In this document: positions 45,030 to 54,312 of the stretch, in pieces
Numbering within the stretch: position 1 is the stretch's first letter
Layout: every line of letters begins with the position of its first letter
Origin: CAIYXB01 sp038146805
GTDB taxonomy: Bacteria; Cyanobacteriota; Vampirovibrionia; LMEP-6097
Assembly: GCA_038146805.1 (NCBI GenBank)
Contig: JAYQSH010000011.1
Location: 158,210 to 222,209, forward strand
Direction: 5' to 3'
Length of the DNA stretch: 64,000 nt
The notes under the pieces: generated by a model
What the model was told of the DNA's origin: nothing
The model's database searches: none
Seen by the model: only the letters and a program-made list of their open reading frames with translations
Position numbers and translations under genes: made by a program

Positions 45030-45110
45030 AGTTCTTAAAGCGAGCCAAAGCTAATTAAAGCCAAAGCTTACAGTGAGATTATAACTCATTCACCATTAAT
45101 CATGCCTTTT

Positions 45111-45701
45111 TTAAGAGATTTTCTGGGTGTTTTCCTCTGAATTATCAGTCTTTTTTTCTGGGTATTTTACCCTTTCATGATTTTGAGAACGCCAAACTTT
45201 CATAAAAGAATCGATTATGGTATTTAATTCTTCTTTGGTTAGACTCGAATCAGCAAGCTCACCTTCATCCCAGCGAGAATTAACAATCTTACTAATCATC
45301 GCAAATGCTTTTTCTTCATCAGCAATATCTTTTATACTTCTCAAAGCTGCTTCAGAACTATCTGCAATCATCGCAACAGCCGTTTCTTTTGAATTAGGTC
45401 TAGGACCGGGATATCTAAAAGCATTAATATCAACATTCTTTTCACCAAAATTTTCAATTGCTTTATAGTAAAAATAATTTGTCACAGTAGTACCTTGATG
45501 CATCGGAATAAAATCAACAATAGCTTCAGGTAAATTATGTTTTTTTGCCATTTTAATACCTTCAGTGACATGAGCAATAATGATTTCAGCTGATTTATAA
45601 GGGTCATCTAAAGTCGTATGAGGATTTGGTTTACCCAAAGTGTTTTCAATAAAATAATCTGGCGCATGCATCTTACCAATATCATGATATAGAAGGCCCA
45701 C
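45111..45701 (-). CDS. pgpH: PgpH-type c-di-AMP phosphodiesterase, HD domain part
   Basis: Catalytic HD domain of a 7TM-HD protein: GLLYHDIGKM (the HD pair), then PMHQGT with a metal His. The GTG at 45701 is only the first start-like codon; the frame extends upstream and includes TYEHSINVSRLSEEAS, joining the 7TM part by two one-base shifts. Residues after 170 are a polar tail. See the other two parts at 45799 and 46725. Confidence 0.85.
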   Translation of the reverse strand: MGLLYHDIGKMHAPDYFIENTLGKPNPHTTLDDPYKSAEIIIAHVTEGIKMAKKHNLPEAIVDFIPMHQGTTVTNYFYYKAIENFGEKNVDINAFRYPGPRPNSKETAVAMIADSSEAALRSIKDIADEEKAFAMISKIVNSRWDEGELADSSLTKEELNTIIDSFMKVWRSQNHERVKYPEKKTDNSEENTQKIS

Positions 45702-45798
45702 TCTAATAAGTTCTGTATTTAAATTTAAAGCACTTGATGCTTCTTCCGATAATCTTGAAACATTTATTGAATGTTCATAAGTACCAGGGTTACTTCTT

Positions 45799-46704
45799 TT
45801 AGTTTTTCAATAGTGGTTGATTTGGATTTGATAATTCAGAAAGCTTAAATGGAGTTATTAATTTCAAGCCAGATTCCAAATATGGCAAAGCTGCCACAGA
45901 AATAAAGCCAGATGCAATCGCACCAATGGCATAGAAACAAGCGACTATCAACACTGTCGTTACTTTAAAATCTTCTACAGCAAGCATAATTGTTAGCAAG
46001 AAACATGAAACTTGAACTATTGCAATTTTTGTACCAGCATTAGTTAAGTCTTCTCTGAGATGAACATTTCTAGAAAAAAGTATTGCCATCATAGCACCAA
46101 TATACTGAGGTAATATCTGCCAAAAATTCATATCTATTGACTTTGCAAGAAAAAAGCAAACCAAGTTCACTAAAATCATTGCCATAATTGGCGAATAAAA
46201 AACTGTAAGCAAAATAGAAATAGTTGCAATCGGTGCTAAAGCTAATTTATCAACTCCCCAAATAGCAATTGGTGCAATTATTGCAGAGACAGAAACAGGA
46301 ATCAAAACAACCATTGCCACTCTATTAATAGAGTAATTAACATTAGGAGAAAACAAAGAAGCAAAAATTATAATTAAAACCAAAGAAGCAATAATAATCA
46401 AATTCTCTTTTATTTGATTCCAATCTGTTTTTGGATTTAGCATGTTCAAGTATTGCAAATAAAAGTAATTTTGTTCAGAGACGGGTAAGCCTTTTTTAGC
46501 AAGTATTGAACCTTCTTTAAGCTCAGTCAAAATAGGTTCAACTTTTTCCACAGCTTCTTTTTCAAGTTCATTTACTTTTTTATAATTGATTTGAATATTA
46601 GGTAGAGTTGAAACACTGATTAATTTTGATATCAACACTACGCTATCAGGAGCTAAATTAGGAAATAGAATCCTGATATTTTCTTCAACTTTTTGCTTTG
46701 GCAA
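45799..46704 (-). CDS. pgpH: PgpH-type phosphodiesterase, 7TM part
   Basis: 301 residues from TTG. The first 100 residues finish the 7TMR-HDED extracellular domain. Seven hydrophobic helices follow, and the last 20 residues read LITPFKLSELSNPNQPLLKN, the usual LSNPxQPLLKxL linker into the HD domain. A stop follows at once because a single A is missing (T5 on the plus strand, 45803-45807). A second loss, in the GGG at 45787-45789, is needed to reach the HD frame. Confidence 0.85.
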   Translation of the reverse strand: MPKQKVEENIRILFPNLAPDSVVLISKLISVSTLPNIQINYKKVNELEKEAVEKVEPILTELKEGSILAKKGLPVSEQNYFYLQYLNMLNPKTDWNQIKENLIIIASLVLIIIFASLFSPNVNYSINRVAMVVLIPVSVSAIIAPIAIWGVDKLALAPIATISILLTVFYSPIMAMILVNLVCFFLAKSIDMNFWQILPQYIGAMMAILFSRNVHLREDLTNAGTKIAIVQVSCFLLTIMLAVEDFKVTTVLIVACFYAIGAIASGFISVAALPYLESGLKLITPFKLSELSNPNQPLLKN

Positions 46705-46724
46705 ACCTCGAACTATACCTAAGT

Positions 46725-47438
46725 CTAAGAGCTTTTTTGAACTAAAAAAGTTTGCCTGAACACCTGCTCGTAATTAGTTAATTTGATTTTTTCAAAAAAA
46801 GATTTATCTAATTTCTTTTTTATTTTTTCTTGGTAATCTAACTCTTGCCTAAGTTCACTAAGCTCTGAGAAAAAATATTTTAATTCAACTTCATTTAGTT
46901 CTTGTAAATCAGCAAGGATTTCTGGAGTAAAGCTATCATCACCAATTTGTACGTCTTTATAAAAAGCAATATCTGCAAGCCTTTCTTCAATATTGTCAGC
47001 CAAAATCAATTCATTAAACTTATCATTGTCTATTGCTAATAAAAAGCTTTGCGCTTCAAGACCTACTTTTGGATTTATTGGATCCGGCTCTGTTGAAACA
47101 TTTAAAATCACTTTGCGAATAACATTAATTGCAAATTTCAACTTTTCAAAAGACTCTTCTTGAGCCGCTTTGTCTAATTCAAAAATTTCTTTGTTTTCAG
47201 TATTTTTGATAGCTTCGTGACGAGCGTTTTCCTTTGCTAAATTGGTACTAAATTTATCTATTACTTGTGCATCTTCTTTGAGAACTATTGTTATTGGACT
47301 GATGTGGTTTAATTTGATACTTGGCTTATACCAAGACCTGACGCTCAAAAGAGCTGTTAAAAAAACAATACCCAACAAAATTATTAAAGTATTTATTAAA
47401 AGTCGTGATTTCTTTGATTTTGCTTGATATAACTGCAT
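46725..47438 (-). CDS. pgpH: PgpH-type phosphodiesterase, N-terminal membrane and extracellular part
   Basis: 237 residues: basic N-terminus, one membrane helix (residues 14-32, LINTLIILLGIVFLTALLS), and the start of the HDED extracellular domain. It ends FLVQKSS-stop. Adding one A to the A6 run (plus strand T6 at 46733-46738) would continue as FLVQKKLLDLGIVRGLPKQ straight into the 7TM part. The enzyme family degrades cyclic di-AMP. Divergent from miaA with only 27 bp between. Confidence 0.85.
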   Translation of the reverse strand: MQLYQAKSKKSRLLINTLIILLGIVFLTALLSVRSWYKPSIKLNHISPITIVLKEDAQVIDKFSTNLAKENARHEAIKNTENKEIFELDKAAQEESFEKLKFAINVIRKVILNVSTEPDPINPKVGLEAQSFLLAIDNDKFNELILADNIEERLADIAFYKDVQIGDDSFTPEILADLQELNEVELKYFFSELSELRQELDYQEKIKKKLDKSFFEKIKLTNYEQVFRQTFLVQKSS

Positions 47439-47465
47439 AGTACCTAGATATATTTTAAACTAATA

Positions 47466-48377
47466 ATGGATATGGACTTCAAAAAAAATATCTTAGAAGA
47501 TATCAAAAACACAAGCCTTGAAGCTGAATTAATTGCTATTGTAGGTCCTACTTGCACTGGTAAATCAGATTTAGCCATTGAAATAGCTCAAGAACTTGCT
47601 GTGCCTATTATAAATTGTGATAGCAGGTTGATTTATCAAGAAATGAATATTGGCACTGCTAAACCACGCGCTGATGAATTAGAGCTTGTTGAGCATCACT
47701 TAGTTAATATAAAAATCCCAGAAATTTCTTATTCTGCGGGAGACTATAGAAAAGATTTTGATGAAGTCATGACAAAGCTTAGACCAAGCAAACAAGGTAT
47801 TAAAGCAGTAGTTGTTGGTGGCACAGGCTTATATATAAGGTCAGCATTGGAAAATTTAAATATGCCAGAAGTCAGCCGCGACAGTGAGCTTAGAGAACAA
47901 TTAAATTTATTAAGCCTTGAAGAGCTACAAAAAATGGTTTTAGAACTCGATAAACGTGCAGACCAAGACCTTGATATGCACAACAAAGTTAGAATTATTA
48001 GAGCAATAGAAATCATCAAGATATCGGGTAAATCACTTGAAGAAAACCGTAGTAAAGAAAAAACAAATCGTTACCAAACTTTATACTATGGTTTAAATTT
48101 TCAATCGCGCAGAAAGTTATACGACTTAATAAACTATAGAGTAGTAAAAATGCTTCAAAGGGGCTTAGTACATGAAGTTGAAGCTCTGCTAAACAAATAC
48201 GGCGAGACAGAAGTTTTAAATTCCACTATTGGTTATCGAGAAATTATTCCTTATTTAAAAGGTGAATATTCTTTAAGCGAAGGAAGAAGAAGAATTCAAA
48301 AAAGAACAAGGCAATATGCTAAGAAACAAATGACCTGGTTTAACCAAAACAAAGACATCAAGTGGTTTTTAAAATAA
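47466..48377 (+). CDS. miaA: tRNA dimethylallyltransferase
   Basis: Adds dimethylallyl to A37 of tRNAs reading U-starting codons. 303 residues. P-loop GPTCTGKSD (residues 27-35), NCDSRLIYQEMNIGTAKP, AGDYRKDFDE, GGTGLYIRSALEN and the C-terminal TRQYAKKQMTWFNQNK are all present. A TATATT box lies 11 nt before the ATG. The gene ends at a strong terminator shared with the convergent channel gene. Confidence 0.96.
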   Translation: MDMDFKKNILEDIKNTSLEAELIAIVGPTCTGKSDLAIEIAQELAVPIINCDSRLIYQEMNIGTAKPRADELELVEHHLVNIKIPEISYSAGDYRKDFDEVMTKLRPSKQGIKAVVVGGTGLYIRSALENLNMPEVSRDSELREQLNLLSLEELQKMVLELDKRADQDLDMHNKVRIIRAIEIIKISGKSLEENRSKEKTNRYQTLYYGLNFQSRRKLYDLINYRVVKMLQRGLVHEVEALLNKYGETEVLNSTIGYREIIPYLKGEYSLSEGRRRIQKRTRQYAKKQMTWFNQNKDIKWFLK

Positions 48378-48384
48378 ACTAAAA

Positions 48385-48413
48385 AAAGAGAGGCTTATTG
48401 AGCCTCTCTTTTG
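48385..48413. terminator. Bidirectional Rho-independent terminator
   Basis: AAAGAGAGGCT pairs perfectly with AGCCTCTCTTT around TATTG, with A-rich and T-rich flanks, between the convergent miaA and 48448 genes. Confidence 0.9.
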
Positions 48414-48447
48414 ATCTTCAGGGGAAAACAATGAAATACGATCGAAA

Positions 48448-49953
48448 CTATTTCATATTATCGAAAAATTCTTTGATTTTTTGAGAGGCAATCTCTTTAC
48501 CACCAATACCAAAGGCAATTGCCATAGCAACTGCAACAGCTCCTAGTAATAAACCAAATGCTAAATTAATAATCTCGCTTGCAATTCCCATTTCCTGCAA
48601 GCCCATAGCAATTGCTAAAACCATAATTCCAACTTTTGCAACAGTAGACAAAAAGCCAGCATTATTAGCACCGGAACCCTTGATTGCATTTTCAACAAAG
48701 TTTGCAATCATAAGACCCACAACTAAAATAACTACGCCCATGACAACTTGTCCAGCAAACAAAATAAATCTGTTGATGATGTCACTAATCGAATTTAAAC
48801 CAAGCACTCTAAAAGCTTCCATTGATGCAAAAAGAATAATTGCAAAATTGATAACTTTAGAAACTATCATCGAAGGTGATGATTTTTTTGAAACTTCGGT
48901 TATACCAATAGTTCCAAGCACTTTATCAAAGCCAACAGACTTCAACAAGCCTTCAACTAAACTCGATGCAATTTGACCAATGAAAACTGCTATACCAACA
49001 ATAATCAAAGATGCAAACAATGATGGAATAACATCAAAAACCTGATTGAGAACACTTGTAGCAGGCTCAACAATAGCTCCAAGGTTTAAAGCTTGCAGGG
49101 ATTGAATCATCACAGGGAAAATAATTAGTACATAAACAACCATGCCAAGCACATCAGAAAGCTTTTGCTCACCTAATAAATTCCCCATATTCACTTTCTC
49201 TAAGAAATTATTAGCACCAGCGCTTGCAAGCAGATTGGTGATTACTTGTTTTACGATTTTTGCTAAGAAAAAGCCAATAATAAAAATCAAAACAGCACTT
49301 AGAATATTTGGTAAATGATTTAAAAGCTTAGAAAACATTGTGTTCACTGGCATTAAAAACTCAGTTAAATCCAAGGCTTCTAAAACCAAAGGCAAAACAA
49401 AAAACAAAATAAACCAATAAACCGTATTTGAAATCGAGTCTGAAACTGTTACTTCACCACCTGTTTTTGTAGTAAGTTGTTGATCAATTTTAGTTTTACT
49501 AAATATATTGTTCAAAAGATTTTTCAACACAGTTGCAATAAACCAACCAATCAAAAGTATTAAAGCAGCAGCAAAAACTTTTGGTAAATAAACAAAAATT
49601 TCTTCCAGCATATTGTTTAAAGGCTCTGTGATTAGAGGTAATTGTAGAGTTTGAAAGAAAGCCACTAAAACAAAAAGCATCACCACATAAAAAACAACAC
49701 TCTTAATTGTGCTAGTCACTGTTTTTTCAGCATCTTTATCTGTAATATGTACTGATTGAGCAATTAAGTGAGATAAATTCGTCTTCCTAAATAATCCAGC
49801 AATTAAAATTGAAACTGCTTGAGCGATCAACCATCCTAAAACTAATATCAATAATGCCGTAAATAAACTTGGCACATAAGTGATAACCATAGAAACCATT
49901 TGTGAAATCGATTCCTTTAACGTAATTTGTAAAAAACTTAAATCAAAGTTCAT
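48448..49953 (-). CDS. Mechanosensitive-channel-like protein with five TM-helix repeats
   Basis: 501 residues, nearly all membrane. Five copies of the PF05552-type 'conserved TM helix' pattern are visible: VPSLFTALLILVLGWLIAQ, LPKVFAAALILLIGWFIAT, LPNILSAVLIFIIGFFLAK, IPSLFASLIIVGIAVFIGQ and AGQVVMGVVILVVGLMIAN. The end has a charged GGKEIASQKIKEF segment after AIAFGIGG. The family is annotated as small-conductance channel-like; no MscS beta domain follows. Function is inferred from family only. Confidence 0.85.
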   Translation of the reverse strand: MNFDLSFLQITLKESISQMVSMVITYVPSLFTALLILVLGWLIAQAVSILIAGLFRKTNLSHLIAQSVHITDKDAEKTVTSTIKSVVFYVVMLFVLVAFFQTLQLPLITEPLNNMLEEIFVYLPKVFAAALILLIGWFIATVLKNLLNNIFSKTKIDQQLTTKTGGEVTVSDSISNTVYWFILFFVLPLVLEALDLTEFLMPVNTMFSKLLNHLPNILSAVLIFIIGFFLAKIVKQVITNLLASAGANNFLEKVNMGNLLGEQKLSDVLGMVVYVLIIFPVMIQSLQALNLGAIVEPATSVLNQVFDVIPSLFASLIIVGIAVFIGQIASSLVEGLLKSVGFDKVLGTIGITEVSKKSSPSMIVSKVINFAIILFASMEAFRVLGLNSISDIINRFILFAGQVVMGVVILVVGLMIANFVENAIKGSGANNAGFLSTVAKVGIMVLAIAMGLQEMGIASEIINLAFGLLLGAVAVAMAIAFGIGGKEIASQKIKEFFDNMK

Positions 49954-50168
49954 AAATTAACCTACCTTTTTTGCTCAACTAATTTGATGCACATAAAAGA
50001 ACAGAGCAATTAAAATAAGGCAACATTACCTTAGTTTAATAGTCTAAACACTCTTATGCTTTTTCAAAGACGAGCAGCAGATTTTCATGTTCCTGAAAAA
50101 TGAAATTTTTAAGATTTAACAGCAAAAAATATACTCTTCTTAAATGACGAAAACTTTCTTTGCAAGAG
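49954..50168. other. Non-coding stretch, nothing recognised
   Basis: 215 bp of AT-rich sequence between two minus-strand genes. I see no repeat, RNA or clear terminator. Confidence 0.4.
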
Positions 50169-50936
50169 CTAACTTGGCAAACTGTCTTCAATCACTTCAA
50201 TAGCTTTTAATTTATCAATTTGTTGTTCATGAGAGATATCCCCAGAAGAACCATATTGTCTTTCGGCAAGATTTTTTATTGCTTCAGGTCTTCCGTAACA
50301 AGTTATAACATCATTTTTTTCTATTAGAGTTTTACCGTTAGGGGCACCGATAAAAAGTTTTTTTTCATCTTCAATTTTTTCTATACTCAAAATCAAAGTT
50401 CCCTCACGATCTAGTTTTAAATCCTTCAACTCTTGATTTACCATCCAGCTTTCACTATCAATTTTGATTTTCGAAACCACAAAACCTTTACCTAAGCCTA
50501 AAATCTCGTGATAATCATGTACTTGTAAAGAACTGTATTTAGTTAAAAACCAATAAATAATTTTCTTGAGAGTACTGTAAGCGTAAGGAGATTTCAATAT
50601 TGCAAAAATGATTATCAAACCAAGAACTAAAATCACAAAATGCATAAAGTTTGTTTTAAAATCTTCACCCATAAAAGTAAAAATCAATGAAGCGATCGCT
50701 GTCGTCAAACCAGCATTTCCCAAAATAATAATGGTTTTTATAATCCCTCTTCTTGTTGGGTTACTTATCGCTGATTCTGATTCAGGTGTTGTAAAACCTG
50801 TACCAGTAAAAGCTGATAGAGCTTGAAAATTTGCCACTTCTTCTGTTAATCCAGTGATTTCAAGAGCCACAGATGCAACTCTAATAACGACATAACTAAA
50901 AAGGATAATTAAAAATAAACCTAAAACAGGGAGCAT
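50169..50936 (-). CDS. Membrane protein with C-terminal TrkA-C (RCK_C) domain
   Basis: 255 residues. Three or four membrane helices in the first 120 residues, with an ALSAFTGTGFTTPESES loop that resembles the pore-like segment of Trk/Ktr K+ transporters. Residues about 140-225 match a RCK_C/TrkA_C domain (HEILGLGKGFVVSKIKI, DLKLDREGTLILSIEK, NGKTLIEKNDVITCYG). Probably a ligand-gated membrane protein. A TATAAT box ends 8 nt before the ATG. Confidence 0.75.
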   Translation of the reverse strand: MLPVLGLFLIILFSYVVIRVASVALEITGLTEEVANFQALSAFTGTGFTTPESESAISNPTRRGIIKTIIILGNAGLTTAIASLIFTFMGEDFKTNFMHFVILVLGLIIIFAILKSPYAYSTLKKIIYWFLTKYSSLQVHDYHEILGLGKGFVVSKIKIDSESWMVNQELKDLKLDREGTLILSIEKIEDEKKLFIGAPNGKTLIEKNDVITCYGRPEAIKNLAERQYGSSGDISHEQQIDKLKAIEVIEDSLPS

Positions 50937-50944
50937 AGTAATTC

Positions 50945-50950
50945 ATTATA
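50945..50950 (-). promoter_or_regulatory. -10 box of the TrkA-C membrane protein gene, leaderless type
   Basis: TATAAT on the minus strand ends 8 nt before ATG at 50936. Confidence 0.55.
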
Positions 50951-51013
50951 TATTAAATAACCAACAAGCTTTGAGGAGCTATAAAAAAACACAAATTCTC
51001 TTTCTAAAACCTT

Positions 51014-51022
51014 TGCTATAGT
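51014..51022 (+). promoter_or_regulatory. Extended -10 box of the exonuclease gene, leaderless type
   Basis: TGCTATAGT ends 6 nt before ATG at 51029. Confidence 0.55.
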
Positions 51023-51028
51023 TAAATA

Positions 51029-51796
51029 ATGTTAGAAAATCTCAACTTAACAAAGCCCATTGCTTTCTTTGACCTAGAGACAACGGGTACAACCATTAAA
51101 ACCGACCGCATTATTGAAATTTGCATTATAAAAATTTTTCCAGATAAAAGCTTTGAAACAATAAATGAAAGAATAAACCCTGAGATGCCAATTGCCAAAG
51201 AAGCATCAAAGATACATGGCATTTATGATGAGGATGTAAAAGATAAACCCTATTTTCGGGAACGTGCCAAAGTTTTTTTTGATTTTTTAAGTGACTGTGA
51301 TATTGGTGGCTACAATATGAAAAACTTTGACCTACCACTCTTAAATAAAGAATTTGAAAGAGTTGGCTTAGAAAGCCCTTTTTCTAGTAACACCGCAATT
51401 ATAGATCCAATGAGAATTTTTCATAAAATGGAAAAAAGAGATCTTGGCGCCGCTTATCAATTTTATTGTGATAAAGAACTCAATAATGCCCATAGTGCAA
51501 AAGCCGACATTGAAGCAACAATAGAAGTGCTCAATGAACAAATAAATAGATATAATTTAGAGTCAAATACAGAAGCACTAAATGATTTTTGTTCATATGA
51601 ACAAGAAAAAGGCTGTATTGATATTGAATGTAGGTTTAGGAAAGATGAAAACGGAGAATTAGTTTTTACTTTTGGAGCCAATAAGGGTAAAAAGATAAAG
51701 GATAATCTTGGAATGTTAAAGTGGATGCTCGATAAAGATTTTAGTGCTGATACAAAAAAACATGCCAAAAAACTTTTAGAGCAATTAAGTTCATAA
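51029..51796 (+). CDS. DnaQ-like DEDDh 3'-5' exonuclease
   Basis: 255 residues. Exo I is FFDLETTGT with Asp15 and Glu17, Exo II NMKNFDLPLL (Asp101) and Exo III HSAKADIEA (His155, Asp160), so all five catalytic residues of the DEDDh type are present. The last 50 residues (FTFGANKGKKI, LGMLKWMLDKDF) form the small C-terminal module often seen in stand-alone exonucleases of this type. The dioxygenase gene follows after 13 bp. Confidence 0.93.
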   Translation: MLENLNLTKPIAFFDLETTGTTIKTDRIIEICIIKIFPDKSFETINERINPEMPIAKEASKIHGIYDEDVKDKPYFRERAKVFFDFLSDCDIGGYNMKNFDLPLLNKEFERVGLESPFSSNTAIIDPMRIFHKMEKRDLGAAYQFYCDKELNNAHSAKADIEATIEVLNEQINRYNLESNTEALNDFCSYEQEKGCIDIECRFRKDENGELVFTFGANKGKKIKDNLGMLKWMLDKDFSADTKKHAKKLLEQLSS

Positions 51797-51809
51797 AAGC
51801 TCAAAGCAA

Positions 51810-52757
51810 ATGCAAATCAAACAAACAATTGATGATTTAAATTCTAAAGATTTTTGGATTGCTTTTGCAGATAATGAGTTTTCCATTACAAAAGAAAATT
51901 TACAAGAAGATGTCGCACAAGAAGATATTAAAGATTTCCAAGAAAGTCTTTTTCGTCAAGAAGCTTACCTGCACATAAAAAATCAAGTTAAACTTGATTT
52001 TACAAAATTAAATAAAATTCTTAAAAGGCTTTATGACAATAATCTTCCTTGTGTATTTGCTTTTGTTTATGATGAATTTTGGGAAATTCATAAGCAATTA
52101 AAACCCTATGTGCATAATTTCTTAGATGACCAATCAAAACTACTTGCAACACCTTGGATTTGGTATGTAGATGCAAAAAAAGAAAAAGAGATTTTAAATC
52201 AATCAAAAAATGAAGACAATCAAGAACTTAAAACTCGCTCTATGTTTTCAGGATTTTATGGACCTCATAGAGACAAAGGTAAAAAAGCATTATTTGCAGA
52301 CGGCAGTCCCAAAATTCTTTCTTTTTGGTTACCACTATCAGAAGCAAACACTCTAAATAGTTGTATTTATTTAGTTCCAGCAGATAGAGACCCTACCTAT
52401 GGCACTGACGAAGACAACAGTTGGCAATTTAAAAGAGCCGATATTCGTGCTTTACCTGCGCAAGCTGGAGATATTTTATTTTGGAATGAAGCTATTTTGC
52501 ATTGGGGATCACGCCCTGCAAACAGAGATGATTTAGCACCAAGAATAAGTATAGGTTTTGAATATGTGAAATCAGATTTTTTAGAAACTTGTTACCCACA
52601 CTATGATTTTGGTTTTTATCCAGACTTTAAAACCAGACTTGCCATCATTGCCACACAATTTAAATTATATTTAACCTATGAAGGTTTTCCAAAAATCTTT
52701 ATTGATTTTATCAAAAACAACGACTCTATTATAAGGAACTCTAATGAGATTTTATAG
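51810..52757 (+). CDS. Phytanoyl-CoA dioxygenase-like 2-oxoglutarate/Fe(II) oxygenase
   Basis: 315 residues. The iron triad is His153-x-Asp155 (GPHRDKG) and His231 (ILHWGSR), with Arg235 placed for 2-oxoglutarate. FWLPLSEANTLNSCIYLVP and AQAGDILFWNE are the double-stranded beta-helix strands. The family hydroxylates varied small molecules. The 3' end overlaps the next gene by 14 bp, so it may share its transcript with the secreted phosphatase. Confidence 0.85.
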   Translation: MQIKQTIDDLNSKDFWIAFADNEFSITKENLQEDVAQEDIKDFQESLFRQEAYLHIKNQVKLDFTKLNKILKRLYDNNLPCVFAFVYDEFWEIHKQLKPYVHNFLDDQSKLLATPWIWYVDAKKEKEILNQSKNEDNQELKTRSMFSGFYGPHRDKGKKALFADGSPKILSFWLPLSEANTLNSCIYLVPADRDPTYGTDEDNSWQFKRADIRALPAQAGDILFWNEAILHWGSRPANRDDLAPRISIGFEYVKSDFLETCYPHYDFGFYPDFKTRLAIIATQFKLYLTYEGFPKIFIDFIKNNDSIIRNSNEIL

Positions 52758-54294
52758 ACTTATAATCCTCATAATTATTCAACTACTAATCATAAATGCA
52801 AGCTTTGCTAACAGCTTTGAGTTTAGAGAATTAGAATCTCTTGCCGCTAACAAAAAAGAAGAAGTACTTGAGACAAAATTAAAAAATCTTTTTTCAAATA
52901 GTACAATAGTCAATCTCAATAAATACAAAAACGCAAGCACTTTTATTGATAAAACCACATCAAGAAATGCTTTTCGTATCATTCATTGGAACATAGAAAG
53001 AGGCTACAAGCTTAAAGAGATCAATGAAGCACTGCATGAAACAGAGCAATATTTTATTAAAAATAATGAATTAAAAAAAATCAAAGAAAAAAAATTTCTT
53101 GAAGAAGTTGATATTTTCAATGAAACACAAATTTTCACTTTGAACGAAGCAGACATAGGCATGCCAAGAACCCAATACAATAACACCGTAAAAACTTTTG
53201 CAGAAATCACTAAAAGTAATTATTATGTTTTTGCACCAGAGTTTTTAGAGCTCGATGACAAATATCTAAAAGACAAAAAGATCAACAAAAATCTTTATCA
53301 AGGTTTACACGGCAATGCTATCGTTTCAAAGTTTCCAATTTTAAAAAGTAAAATTATTCGTTTACCAGAATGCTACAACTGGTTTGAAGGTGAACTAGAA
53401 GAGCTTTCGAGCTTGGAAAAAGCAAAAAGAAAAGCGGCTAAAGTCTTTTTCAATGCTCCAATCATTTCAGAACTTCGAAGAGGTAATCGAAACGCACTGG
53501 TGGCAACTATTGAGTTGCCTAATATGGCACAAAACATAACTGTCGTCAGTACGCATTTTGAAAATCGTTGTTTTCCAATTTGCCGTAAAAAACAAATGCA
53601 ATATCTTTTAGAGCAGTTAAAAGATATTAATACACCGTTAATTCTTAGTGGTGATTTTAACAATGCAGAAGTTAGCTCAGAGCCTACGAGTTTTGGCAAA
53701 GTAATTTATAGGACTGTTACAGATTGGCAAAATCTATCAAGAGCAATCATAACTTGGTTTAATCCACTGACTTATTTTTTTAGCCCTGCAATTTTAGCTT
53801 TTAATACACTGAGAAAAACTCATGATCCAACAGTACCCGGCTTGCCGATATTTTTCAGAAACAAAAGCGCTGATTTATTTTGGCTATTAATTAATTTTAA
53901 GTTTACAGATGGTAATATGTTTGATTTCTCCGATGAGAAAAAGCTTTGCTACAAAGGCAAAGATGGCAAACTTGCTAATTCAAATGAAAGAATCTTGAAA
54001 GGCTTTAAATCAACTTTTAAATTGATTAAAAGTAATCTTTTATTTCACTTTAGATTTGATTGGCTCTTTGTAAAATCTCTACGCATTAAGGGATGCCAAG
54101 ATAATGAAGATGACTTTGAAGATGTAAAATCAAAATGCAAGAATTTTGTACCTGCTTTTGGAAGAAATTTGTCCGAGTTTAATAAAAGTCATAACAAAGT
54201 TTATGACAAAGAAACGAAAGACAATGTTTATAGAGACTTTGATGTTTCTCAATTGTCAGACCATGATCCTATAACTTGTGAAATTCTAATTTAA
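52744..54294 (+). CDS. Secreted endonuclease/exonuclease/phosphatase-family protein
   Basis: 516 residues with an N-terminal signal peptide (residues 1-22, ending INASFAN). EEP-fold motifs: RIIHWNIERG (Asn), FTLNEADIG (Glu), GNAIVSKFPI, VVSTHFENRC (His), LILSGDFNNAE (Asp-x-Asn) and the C-terminal LSDHDPITCEI (Asp-His). Extra segments between residues 300 and 440 enlarge the usual fold. A periplasmic or extracellular phosphodiesterase or nuclease is likely; the substrate (nucleic acid, phosphoinositide, lipid) is unknown. Confidence 0.85.
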   Translation: MRFYRLIILIIIQLLIINASFANSFEFRELESLAANKKEEVLETKLKNLFSNSTIVNLNKYKNASTFIDKTTSRNAFRIIHWNIERGYKLKEINEALHETEQYFIKNNELKKIKEKKFLEEVDIFNETQIFTLNEADIGMPRTQYNNTVKTFAEITKSNYYVFAPEFLELDDKYLKDKKINKNLYQGLHGNAIVSKFPILKSKIIRLPECYNWFEGELEELSSLEKAKRKAAKVFFNAPIISELRRGNRNALVATIELPNMAQNITVVSTHFENRCFPICRKKQMQYLLEQLKDINTPLILSGDFNNAEVSSEPTSFGKVIYRTVTDWQNLSRAIITWFNPLTYFFSPAILAFNTLRKTHDPTVPGLPIFFRNKSADLFWLLINFKFTDGNMFDFSDEKKLCYKGKDGKLANSNERILKGFKSTFKLIKSNLLFHFRFDWLFVKSLRIKGCQDNEDDFEDVKSKCKNFVPAFGRNLSEFNKSHNKVYDKETKDNVYRDFDVSQLSDHDPITCEILI

Positions 54295-54304
54295 AAGATA
54301 AAAT
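54276..54304 (+). promoter_or_regulatory. Promoter of the ArsC-like gene, leaderless type
   Basis: TTGTGA (54276-54281), 17 bp, TAAAAT (54299-54304), then 8 nt to ATG at 54313. It lies inside the 3' end of the upstream gene. Confidence 0.6.
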
Positions 54305-54312
54305 ATAAGTTC

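Noticed and set aside
43131..45110. glmS ribozyme upstream of glmS
   Set aside because: Only about 80 bp separate glmS from the next gene and none of the conserved ribozyme core is visible.
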